Assembly: GCA_046328715.1 (NCBI GenBank)
Contig: JAXLWB010000056.1
Location: 1-64,000, forward strand
From: JAXLWB01 sp046328715
Lineage (GTDB): Bacteria; Chloroflexota; Anaerolineae; Caldilineales; Caldilineaceae
Length of the DNA: 64,000 nt
Reading direction: 5' to 3'
Shown here: positions 44,893 through 52,398 of the stretch, one piece after another
Layout of the letters: each line of letters begins with the position of its first letter
Numbering within the stretch: the stretch's first letter is position 1
Notes under the pieces: model-generated
Databases searched by the model: none
What the model saw: only the letters and a program-made list of their open reading frames with translations
What the model was told of the DNA's origin: nothing
Program-made: the position numbers and the translations under genes

Positions 44893-46032
44893 ATGCTCGA
44901 TCTGCGCTCACTGCTCGAACAATTGGTTGCGATTGAATCGATCAACCCCGAACTGGTGCCGGGTGGCTCTGGCGAAGGCGAGATTGCCCGCTTTATCGCC
45001 AGTTGGCTGAGCGAAGCTGGATTGGAGGTCAGCGTCGAAGAGGTACGACCTGGGCGGCCTAATGTGATTGGCATTGCCCGCGGCACAGGTGGTGGACGTA
45101 GCTTGATGCTCAACGGCCACATGGACACCGTCGGCGTGAGCGGGATGAGCGATCCCTATCGCCCGCGCATCGAAGGCAACCGACTTTATGGGCGTGGATC
45201 GTACGACATGAAGGCAGGGTTAGCGGCCTGTATGATGGCGGCGGCGCAGGCCAAACAAAAGCGCTTGGCAGGCGATGTCATCGTCACAGCAGTAATTGAT
45301 GAGGAGTACGGCGGGATTGGCACGATGGCTGTGGCCGAAAAATACCGCGCCGACGCAGCGATCATCGCTGAACCAACCGAGATGGAACTAGTGATTGCGC
45401 ACAAAGGTTTTACCTGGGTGGAGATCGAAACCCACGGGATAGCAGCACATGGTTCGCGCCCCGACCTGGGTGTCGATGCGATTGCCAAGATGGGCCGCGT
45501 GCTGGTCGAGGTGGACAAACTGGGGCAACAGTTGCTGGCGAACCCCACCCATCCCTTGCTGCGAAGTGGATCATTACATGCCTCGCTGATCAGCGGCGGC
45601 CAGGAGTTGTCGAGCTATCCACAACGTTGCGTGCTTTCCATCGAACGGCGGACGTTGCCCGGCGAGTCACCCGAGCAGGTCGAAGCCGAGTTTCAGTCGA
45701 TCTTGGATGAGATCGGGCGCAGCGATCCGGCCTTCCGTGCTACGTTACGTCGGGGCCTGTATTTGGCACCGATGGAAACCTCCGCCGAGTCGCCGATTGC
45801 ACAGTTGGTAACAAGCCATGCCACGCGCATCTTGGGCCAAACGCCACATGCCGTCGGCGTTCCTTATTGGACCGATGCCTCCACCCTCTCGCAAGTTGGC
45901 ATTCCCTCCCTACTCTTTGGACCGCGTGGTACCGGTGCCCATGCCATCGAAGAATGGGTCGATCTGCGTAGTGTGGAAGAGTGCGTGGAGATCTATCTGG
46001 GTGTGGCGAGTGATTTGTGCAGAAATATGTGA
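44893..46032 (+). CDS. M20 family metallopeptidase (ArgE/DapE type)
   Basis: A 379-residue two-zinc hydrolase. The metal site shows GHMDTVGVSG (His and Asp), RGSYDMKAG (bridging Asp), VIDEEYGG (catalytic Glu and ligand Glu) and AEPTEMELV. A lid/dimerisation domain contains GIAAHGSRPDLG. The family includes acetylornithine deacetylase and succinyl-diaminopimelate desuccinylase; no arginine or lysine genes are close by, so the substrate is unclear. The stop codon abuts the hairpin at 46031-46075. Confidence 0.9.
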   Translation: MLDLRSLLEQLVAIESINPELVPGGSGEGEIARFIASWLSEAGLEVSVEEVRPGRPNVIGIARGTGGGRSLMLNGHMDTVGVSGMSDPYRPRIEGNRLYGRGSYDMKAGLAACMMAAAQAKQKRLAGDVIVTAVIDEEYGGIGTMAVAEKYRADAAIIAEPTEMELVIAHKGFTWVEIETHGIAAHGSRPDLGVDAIAKMGRVLVEVDKLGQQLLANPTHPLLRSGSLHASLISGGQELSSYPQRCVLSIERRTLPGESPEQVEAEFQSILDEIGRSDPAFRATLRRGLYLAPMETSAESPIAQLVTSHATRILGQTPHAVGVPYWTDASTLSQVGIPSLLFGPRGTGAHAIEEWVDLRSVEECVEIYLGVASDLCRNM

Positions 46033-46075
46033 CAAGATGACAGGATGAGTTTACTTTTCATCCTGTCATCTTGTC
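46031..46075. repeat. Perfect 18-bp palindrome of GACAAGAT/GACAGGAT words
   Basis: GACAAGATGACAGGATGA at 46031-46048 is exactly mirrored at 46058-46075. It sits between two convergent genes and probably also serves to end both transcripts. Confidence 0.88.
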
Positions 46076-46083
46076 ATCCCTTC

Positions 46084-47247
46084 CTAAGTGCCGAGAATGT
46101 GTGTGAGGATGGTAGCTCCACTGCCACCGATGTTTTGGGCCATGCCAATGTGGGCGTTGAGGACTTGATTGGCTCCTGCTGTGCCACGTAGCTGTTGAAC
46201 TGATTCCACGATTTGGTAAACTCCAGTCGCCCCAACGGGATGACCTCGGCTCTTGAGCCCACCCATCGTGCTGATCGGCAATTCGCCCTGAATGCCGATA
46301 AATCCCTCGTTACCCAGCCGCCAGCCTTCGCCGCGTTTGGCAAAGCCGGTTGCCTCCAAACTCAGTGCGCTCATGATCGTGAAGGCGTCGTGTACCTCAA
46401 AGAAGTCCAGGTCAGTGCGTTGCACACCTGCCTGCTGAAAGGCTTTCTGGCTACTCGTATAGGCAGCCTGTAGAAAGAGCGGATCACGGCGGCTGTGTAC
46501 AGCAATCGTGTCGGTGGCGCTGGCACTGGCCAGGATGCGTACCGCGCCTGGGTGATGTCCAGTCGTGTAGCGATAGGCCTGGTCACTGGGCACGAGGATA
46601 AGCGCAGCGGCTCCATCACAGACGGGGCTGCTGTCCATCATGTTGATCGGGGTAGCGATCAAGGGCGCACGCAGATAATCATTCAACGTGATCGCCTCTT
46701 GAAACATGGCGTTGGGATTGTTGGCCCCATTCTTGTGGGCATTGATGCTAAAACCAGCGAAGGCATCCAACGGCACATCAAACTCATACATGTAACGCTG
46801 CATAAGCAGGGCGTTGAGTCCAACAAAGCTGACGCCATGCATCGCTTCGTATTCGGCGTCGGCGGCAGTCGCCAAACCGGCTGTGGTATCTTTGCCCACA
46901 GTGTCGGTCATCTTCTCGACCCCAGCCACCAGCACACAGTCGTGAAAGCCACTGGCCACGGCCATGATACCGGTACGCAAGGCAGCCGCACCGCTGGCGC
47001 AGGCCGCTTCCACCTTGGCCGCCTCAATGCCGGTAAGGCCACAATAGTCAGCAATCAGCGTAGCAAGATGTTCCTGTTCCAAGAGATCGCCGCTCAACAT
47101 GTTGCCGACATAAAGGGCGTCGGCATGATCAACATTGGCGTCCTGCATCGCCGCCAGGACCGCATCAGCCGCAATCTGGCGCGCCGAGCGATTCCACAAT
47201 TCACCAACGGGGGATTGTCCAATTCCAATAATTGAAACACTGCGCAT
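46084..47247 (-). CDS. Thiolase family protein (SCP-x/acetyl-CoA acetyltransferase-like)
   Basis: A 387-residue thiolase. The nucleophile is C83 in VEAACASGAAAL, the catalytic His is in GLKSRGHPVGATG, and the C-terminal loop is NIGGSGAT, lacking the second Cys of biosynthetic thiolases, as in the SCP-x-like subgroup. It would cleave or condense acyl-CoA substrates, consistent with the acyl-CoA dehydrogenase 7 kb away. ATG 47247 has AGGAAA seven bases upstream and matches the family start; the longer frame adds unrelated residues. Confidence 0.9.
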   Translation of the reverse strand: MRSVSIIGIGQSPVGELWNRSARQIAADAVLAAMQDANVDHADALYVGNMLSGDLLEQEHLATLIADYCGLTGIEAAKVEAACASGAAALRTGIMAVASGFHDCVLVAGVEKMTDTVGKDTTAGLATAADAEYEAMHGVSFVGLNALLMQRYMYEFDVPLDAFAGFSINAHKNGANNPNAMFQEAITLNDYLRAPLIATPINMMDSSPVCDGAAALILVPSDQAYRYTTGHHPGAVRILASASATDTIAVHSRRDPLFLQAAYTSSQKAFQQAGVQRTDLDFFEVHDAFTIMSALSLEATGFAKRGEGWRLGNEGFIGIQGELPISTMGGLKSRGHPVGATGVYQIVESVQQLRGTAGANQVLNAHIGMAQNIGGSGATILTHILGT

Positions 47248-47496
47248 GAAATATTTCCTAAGGTCAGGCGTCCCGATGGGACGGTATTTTCTATCGAATG
47301 TTTCTGCAAGTGAGATACAGCAAACAATGATCAGAGTATAGGGCAAACGAACTGTCAAAAGCTCTAATTCTTTGTGAAATGCTCTCTGAAAAGGCATCTT
47401 TCAAGCAGGATCTTGCACAAAAGAAACAGTTTCAACATCTCTTTCCTGAAAGAAAGCGCCGTTCACTTTGCCACTTTTCCACTCTGCAACTTTTCT

Positions 47497-48903
47497 TTAC
47501 TTCAAAATATAATAAGTCGCCTTCTTCGCCCCGATCCGAATCAGCAGATTCTTTTCGACCAAATCAGCCAGATCGCGGCGGATGGTCTCTTCGCTTACAT
47601 CAGGAACGAGATCCTGGTAGTCGCCGTTGGTGATGCGCCCTTTGTCACGCACAAAGGCCATCGCCATCTCCTGTCGTTCGTTTAAGACACCATGATGCCA
47701 GCGCTGCGTCTGCGGCTGGGCGCTGACCAAGTCGTTGCCGGCGGAAAAAAGGGTAACCCGAAAGCCCGCTGCGGTTTCTTCAAACTTCGGTTCGGGTAGA
47801 CCAGCTTCGCTCATGGCTGCCAACATGCGGTCGATGCCATAGCCTAGCCGCTCGATATAGCCGAGGTCGGAGAGAATGGCGACGATCGCTTCGTTGCGGC
47901 TGTAGCGCTCTTCCTTGAGATTGGCCAACGTGACATGGCCAGGCAATCGTCCTGGGCTATACACTTCGAGGCGGTCGCCAAACATCAACAAACGGATACC
48001 TTCGCCTCGGATGCTGTAATCGCGATGGGCTACGGCATTGACAATTGCCTCGCGCACGACGGGGATCGGATATTCAGTCGTGTCCTGGCGCGAGAGACCG
48101 GTGATCCGCATACCACGGCGCATGTTGGCAGTGACGAAAGCTTCAGCCTGGCGCAACTGTTCAGGCAGGGTGCCGCTGATATCCTGACGTACAAATTCGT
48201 CGCTCATCGTTGCACCGCCGTAGCGCACGCAGATGATCTCGGCGCTGCGCAGAAAACGATGGGGATCCTGTCCAAAGAGCAGAATGCCAGCCACGGTCGG
48301 GACGATTGTGGCTGCATCGGTCATTGTCACACAGCCACGTGCCTGGAGCATCCGCACTGGGTCAGCGTCAGGCGGGGCGGCGATGTGATCAAGATAACGG
48401 TTAACTTTGCCACTGTCGAGGTCAGCCAGCGTTGTGCCCTCGACCGGCTGGCTTTCATAACCGCGCTCGCCTCGGTCCAACAACAATCGGCGCAGCTCGG
48501 GCGTGGTCAGCGGGCGGTTCTGTCCGGCGGTGCGCGTAAAGTAGCTGCCTTGCAGGCTGTAGACATGCGGCAACCCGGCTGGCACCTCGACCACGACAAT
48601 TTCTGTCTCGTGAAAGGGAACGACCTGAGCGCTCGGCAAAATCAGTGGCGGATCGCTCAGCAAACCTGCTTCTGCCACCAACTGGCGCAACGCCTTGGGA
48701 TCGGCATTTTTCTGCGGCGCGCCATTGCTGGTTACCCCTAACACTGCCAATCCACCATCGGCGTTGGCCATTGCCACGAAGGTTTCAGCCAGCATACGCG
48801 CATTGCTCTTGCCAGGCAACATTGCCAACTGGTCGGATTGGCCAGTTTTGAGCAAGTTGGTTACAGATTCTTCACTAAAGGCAGATTGACGTCGGATGAT
48901 CAT
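47497..48903 (-). CDS. AlbA_2-domain regulator with C-terminal winged helix
   Basis: A 468-residue relative of the protein encoded at 11755-12891. It has an AlbA_2 domain (ETFVAMANADGGLAVLG), an HATPase_c_4-like region (REAIVNAVAHRDYSI, RLEVYSPGRLPG, LGYGIDRML) and a winged helix at the end (YQDLVPDVSEETIRRDLADLVEKN) resembling DeoR-type DNA-binding domains. It probably regulates transcription in response to an unknown ligand. ATG 48903 starts exactly where the word repeat ends; no Shine-Dalgarno sequence is visible. Confidence 0.85.
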   Translation of the reverse strand: MIIRRQSAFSEESVTNLLKTGQSDQLAMLPGKSNARMLAETFVAMANADGGLAVLGVTSNGAPQKNADPKALRQLVAEAGLLSDPPLILPSAQVVPFHETEIVVVEVPAGLPHVYSLQGSYFTRTAGQNRPLTTPELRRLLLDRGERGYESQPVEGTTLADLDSGKVNRYLDHIAAPPDADPVRMLQARGCVTMTDAATIVPTVAGILLFGQDPHRFLRSAEIICVRYGGATMSDEFVRQDISGTLPEQLRQAEAFVTANMRRGMRITGLSRQDTTEYPIPVVREAIVNAVAHRDYSIRGEGIRLLMFGDRLEVYSPGRLPGHVTLANLKEERYSRNEAIVAILSDLGYIERLGYGIDRMLAAMSEAGLPEPKFEETAAGFRVTLFSAGNDLVSAQPQTQRWHHGVLNERQEMAMAFVRDKGRITNGDYQDLVPDVSEETIRRDLADLVEKNLLIRIGAKKATYYILK

Positions 48904-48952
48904 GAGAATGGTGAATGGCGAATGGCGAGTTATGAATTGCGAATAACGGGTT
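48903..48952. repeat. GAATGGCGA/TTACGAAT-type word repeat before the AlbA_2 gene
   Basis: Near-tandem words GAATGGTG, AATGGCG, AATGGCG, AGTTATG, AATTGCG and AATAACG lie immediately upstream of, and abut, the start codon. Relatives occur at 40570-40590, 34354-34385 and 58962-59030. Confidence 0.7.
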
Positions 48953-49036
48953 GCGACAGATCTATTGTAACACGGGGATGCAAAGAGGGAAGTTTGCAAG
49001 AGGCACTAGGGCGCATCTCAGGGAATTGGCGGGGTT

Positions 49037-49564
49037 TCAATTGTGTCTTTCGACTTTCTGACTTTGTACCTGCCATTTTGATATCGCAGAAGTCATAGCT
49101 TCTTTAGAAACAAGAACAAGATGATAGGGTGAAAATAAACCTTCTTCAGCACATGCTCCGCCAGAAGGTGGTTGCCATAAGTTAGCATAAACGATCAATG
49201 TGTCACTCGTGCGCACCAATCGTTCAATCGTCACGCCAAATCCAGAGCAGCCACCAACATCGACGTGAAAGAGGGCAACCACGCTGCGTACATCAAAGTT
49301 CACTTGCTTGAGTTTCTGGAATGCCTCCGGACTGATAAGAGATTGTAGTTTGATAACATCAGTGGGCGAGTTGAGGATTGCCACTTCTTGTTCTGGTGTT
49401 AATTGAAGATTTTGACCAAATTCATCGAGAAAAAGCGTTTCGAAGGGCATTGCCGTTTCACCAAGTTGCAGTGTTGGGGTTGCAAGCTTGGATTGACAGG
49501 CAACTGTACTAAAAAGGTTCAGCAACAGAATCACGATAACAAGCTTTTTTCGGTACATACTCAT
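49037..49564 (-). CDS. Small lipoprotein of unknown function
   Basis: A 175-residue protein with a signal peptide (KLVIVILLLNLFSTVACQ) whose C after TVA forms a lipobox around residue 23, so it is probably lipid-anchored outside the membrane. The mature part has no recognised domain; FDVRSVVALFHVDVGGCSGFGVTIERL suggests a small beta-rich fold of about 120 residues. AGAGG precedes two possible starts (49564 and 49558); the second has better spacing. It is divergent from the yvcK-like gene. Confidence 0.72.
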   Translation of the reverse strand: MSMYRKKLVIVILLLNLFSTVACQSKLATPTLQLGETAMPFETLFLDEFGQNLQLTPEQEVAILNSPTDVIKLQSLISPEAFQKLKQVNFDVRSVVALFHVDVGGCSGFGVTIERLVRTSDTLIVYANLWQPPSGGACAEEGLFSPYHLVLVSKEAMTSAISKWQVQSQKVERHN

Positions 49565-49701
49565 TCACCTCTAAATAAGCGGCTTACTTCTTTGGTCATG
49601 GTCTAGCATAGCACTCTTTTCTTGGCCTATCAATAGAAAAACCTTAAGCGCTTAAGAAGGTTTAGGCTAGCTCATGTTATCTCTTCCTCGAACTCCCCTG
49701 C

Positions 49702-49707
49702 TATAAT
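49702..49707 (+). promoter_or_regulatory. Extended -10 box (TGCTATAAT) for the YvcK-like gene
   Basis: TATAAT with TG one base upstream ends eight bases before the ATG at 49716. The short gap has no Shine-Dalgarno sequence, so the transcript is probably leaderless. Confidence 0.55.
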
Positions 49708-49715
49708 ACCTCTAT

Positions 49716-51089
49716 ATGCTGCCGAAGTTCCGCCCGTCCACTTCTCTACAAACTGACTGGCCGCGCGCCCTGCGGCCAGGGCTGGGGCTAAAGCGGTGGC
49801 TTCTGGTGATCTTTATTGGCGTCATTGTGACGGGATTGGGAGGGGCCTTTTTTATACGGGAGCTTTATCTGGACAACGAGATGCCAGCCTTTGTCTATTG
49901 GCTATCGTTGCGTTGGTTGCCCGATTGGCTACGTGGGCTGCTCTTGTTGACTGCAGGCTTGACGCTCATTCTCTACGCCTTATTGCGCCTGAATGAGTCG
50001 TTAATGACCGGCTTTTTGCAACAGGAAGTTTCCTCGCGCCAAGTGATGCAAACGCTCTTGCAGCGCCAACAGCGACGGCAAGGACCCAAGATCGTCGCCA
50101 TCGGTGGCGGGACGGGGATGCCACAACTGTTGCGCGGGCTGCGCGCCTACACCGACAATATCACCGCGATTGTCACCGTGGCCGACGACGGCGGCAGCAG
50201 CGGTAAGTTGCGGCGGCAGATGCGGGTGTTGCCGCCAGGCGATTTTCGCAACAACATTGCGGCGCTCAGCGAAGCCGAAGGGCTGATGACGCGTCTGCTG
50301 CAATATCGCTTTCCTGAAGTAGATATCACTGCCAATCCTGAACAAATAAATGGCCACGGCAGTGGCTTGTCCGGGCACAGCTTTGGCAATCTCTTTATTG
50401 CGACGATGGCCGCCGTGACTGGTAGTTTTGAAAGTGGTATCGCCGAAAGCAGTCGGGTGCTGGCGGTACGTGGACGCATCCTGCCCAGCACGTTAGAGGA
50501 GATTACGCTCTGTGCCGAAGTGCAGCGTAACAGGGTTGACGAAGCAGGTGAGAGCCAAGAGGAGTGGATTACGGTCGAGGGGGAGAGCAACATTCCTGAA
50601 GCGGGCGGCAAGATCGAGCGTGTCTTTCTCAAGCCAGAAAACCCACGTGCCTATCCCGAGGCGCTGCGTGCCATCCTACATGCCGATCTAATTGTAGCCG
50701 GGCCAGGCAGTTTCTTCACCAGTGTGATGGCCAATTTGCTAGTGCCTGCTGTGCGTGATGCACTTTTAGCTTCACCAGCGCCTTGTCTCTATCTTTGCAA
50801 CCTGGTAACCCAACCGGGTGAGACCGATGACTTTACCGTGACCGATCATCTCACACAGCTACACCGACATATTGGCGACGTCTTCAACAACGTCCTCGCC
50901 AATAGCAACTACGATCCTAACCAACAGCCCTCCCCGCATAGTCAGTGGGTGACGCTACCCGAGGCAGGAGAAACGCTCAAATATCGTCTCTTTACCGGTG
51001 ATTTGGTCGATGCCCAACGCCCTTGGCGTCATGATCCGGCTAAATTGGCGGGAAGAATTATGCAAGTCTATGAGGAATTACACAAGTAG
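49716..51089 (+). CDS. yvcK: Gluconeogenesis factor YvcK-like (CofD-fold) protein with membrane anchor
   Basis: A 457-residue protein. Two transmembrane segments lie near residues 28-50 and 70-92 (VIFIGVIVTGLGGAFFI and LLLLTAGLTLILYALL). The CofD/YvcK fold follows, opening with KIVAIGGGTGMPQLLRGL and containing VTVADDGGSSGKLRR and IVAGPGSFFTSVMANLLVPAV. YvcK proteins bind UDP-sugars and influence carbon flux and cell-wall synthesis; CofD relatives make F420-0. The membrane anchor is an addition to the Bacillus form. The next gene, eleven bases on, is CofE-like, so an F420 link is also possible. Confidence 0.85.
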   Translation: MLPKFRPSTSLQTDWPRALRPGLGLKRWLLVIFIGVIVTGLGGAFFIRELYLDNEMPAFVYWLSLRWLPDWLRGLLLLTAGLTLILYALLRLNESLMTGFLQQEVSSRQVMQTLLQRQQRRQGPKIVAIGGGTGMPQLLRGLRAYTDNITAIVTVADDGGSSGKLRRQMRVLPPGDFRNNIAALSEAEGLMTRLLQYRFPEVDITANPEQINGHGSGLSGHSFGNLFIATMAAVTGSFESGIAESSRVLAVRGRILPSTLEEITLCAEVQRNRVDEAGESQEEWITVEGESNIPEAGGKIERVFLKPENPRAYPEALRAILHADLIVAGPGSFFTSVMANLLVPAVRDALLASPAPCLYLCNLVTQPGETDDFTVTDHLTQLHRHIGDVFNNVLANSNYDPNQQPSPHSQWVTLPEAGETLKYRLFTGDLVDAQRPWRHDPAKLAGRIMQVYEELHK

Positions 51090-51100
51090 AAACCTTTTCT

Positions 51101-51868
51101 ATGCAACAACTAAGAATTTTTCCAATTCCAAATTTTCCCTTGATCAAACCTGGCGACGATCTGGCGCGGTTGATGCTTGACCGCTTGACTGAAGCAGGCG
51201 AAACGCTACAAAGCGGCGACGTTCTGGTCATTGCCCAAAAAATTGTGAGTAAATCCGAAGGTCGTCTGGTGCGGCTGGTAGACGTGCATCCCAGTGAAGA
51301 AGCACTGACTTTGGCTGAGAAAGTAGGCAAGGACCCGCGCATGGTGCAGGTGGTGCTGGATGATAGCAACCAGATTGTACGAGTACGGCGCGGGCTGTTG
51401 GTGGTTGAACAACGTAGTGGCTGGGTCTGTGCCAATGCCGGAGTGGACCGCAGTAACATCGAACCGGATGGCGATAGCGATGTGCTAGCATTACTCCCCT
51501 ACGATGCCGATGCCAGCGCCGAAGCGCTCCGCGCCAAGCTAAAAACCCTAAGCGGAGCCGATGTAGCGGTGATTATCAACGACAGCCACGGTCGCGCCTG
51601 GCGGATCGGGACAGCCAGCGTCTGTATCGGCTGTGCCGGGTTGCCGCCAGTTTGGAACCAACGGGGACTGAGCGATCTCTTTGGCTATGAATTGCAGCAC
51701 AGTGAAGAATGTATCGCCGACGAACTGGCAGGGGCTGCCAGCTTACTGATGGGGCAAAGCAGCGAAGGCCGTCCAGCAGTGGTGATCCGCGGTTACAAGT
51801 TACCAGATGCGCCTGCTGCACCTGCCACCTCCATTCAGCGCTCCGCCGAATTTGATGTGTTTCGATAG
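51101..51868 (+). CDS. cofE: Coenzyme F420-0:L-glutamate ligase (CofE-like)
   Basis: A 255-residue CofE-family ligase that adds glutamates to F420-0 using GTP. Family motifs visible are FPLIKPGDDLARLM, GDVLVIAQKIVSKSEGR, VCANAGVDRSNIE, IINDSHGRAWRIGTASVCIG and ECIADELAGAASLLMGQ. It starts 11 bases after the YvcK-like gene and is probably co-transcribed with it. CofC and CofG/H genes are not in the window. F420 biosynthesis is known in some Chloroflexota, which makes the call plausible. Confidence 0.9.
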   Translation: MQQLRIFPIPNFPLIKPGDDLARLMLDRLTEAGETLQSGDVLVIAQKIVSKSEGRLVRLVDVHPSEEALTLAEKVGKDPRMVQVVLDDSNQIVRVRRGLLVVEQRSGWVCANAGVDRSNIEPDGDSDVLALLPYDADASAEALRAKLKTLSGADVAVIINDSHGRAWRIGTASVCIGCAGLPPVWNQRGLSDLFGYELQHSEECIADELAGAASLLMGQSSEGRPAVVIRGYKLPDAPAAPATSIQRSAEFDVFR

Positions 51869-51916
51869 GTTGTTTTGAGTTGATCTTTATGGTAGAATGT
51901 TAGTTTCTGGGTAAAA

Positions 51917-51990
51917 AGAGATTGATGGAGATTAAGAGATTGGGAGATTATGGATATGCTATCTCCCAATCTCTTAATCTCCGATCTCTT
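51917..51990. repeat. GGAGATT-word palindrome before rsfS
   Basis: Left words GAGATTGATG, GAGATTAA and GAGATTGGGAGAT are mirrored by ATCTCCCAATCTCTTAAT and CTCCGATCTCT. It lies between cofE and rsfS and would be part of the rsfS leader. Confidence 0.85.
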
Positions 51991-52029
51991 CCCGGAACCG
52001 ACAAGATTTTTATATCGTTGAAGTACAAA

Positions 52030-52395
52030 ATGGAGGATTCTCTGGATAGCATTACCCTAGCACACCAGATCGTTGATCTGGTAGAAGAAAAACAAGCCAC
52101 CGACATTGTCCTACTCGATGTTCGGGAATTGACCTCACTGACGGGCTATTTTGTGATTGCTACTGTAGACACAAGTCGTCAGGCCAAAGCGGTCGAAGAT
52201 GAACTTTTTGAAAAGTTAGGCATTGAACAAAAGATCCGTCCCCTTGGCATCGAAGGTGCTGATGGCACAGGGGCCGGGTGGACAGTGCTTGACTATGGTG
52301 ACGTGATTGTCCATCTCTTTACCAAGGAGATGCGCCAATACTATAGATTGGAAGAACTGTGGAGTAAAGCACAGGTCGTCGTCAAAGTGCTTTAA
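52030..52395 (+). CDS. rsfS: Ribosome silencing factor RsfS (Iojap family)
   Basis: A 121-residue Iojap/RsfS protein, which binds ribosomal protein uL14 and blocks subunit joining in nutrient limitation. The family core is IVDLVEEKQATDIVLLDVREL, then TGYFVIATVDTSRQAKA, and the end WTVLDYGDVIVHLFTKEMRQYYRLEELW. ATG 52030 gives the standard length; the longer frame would translate the repeat before it. The following transglutaminase-like gene begins three bases after the stop. Confidence 0.95.
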   Translation: MEDSLDSITLAHQIVDLVEEKQATDIVLLDVRELTSLTGYFVIATVDTSRQAKAVEDELFEKLGIEQKIRPLGIEGADGTGAGWTVLDYGDVIVHLFTKEMRQYYRLEELWSKAQVVVKVL

Positions 52396-52398
52396 GTT

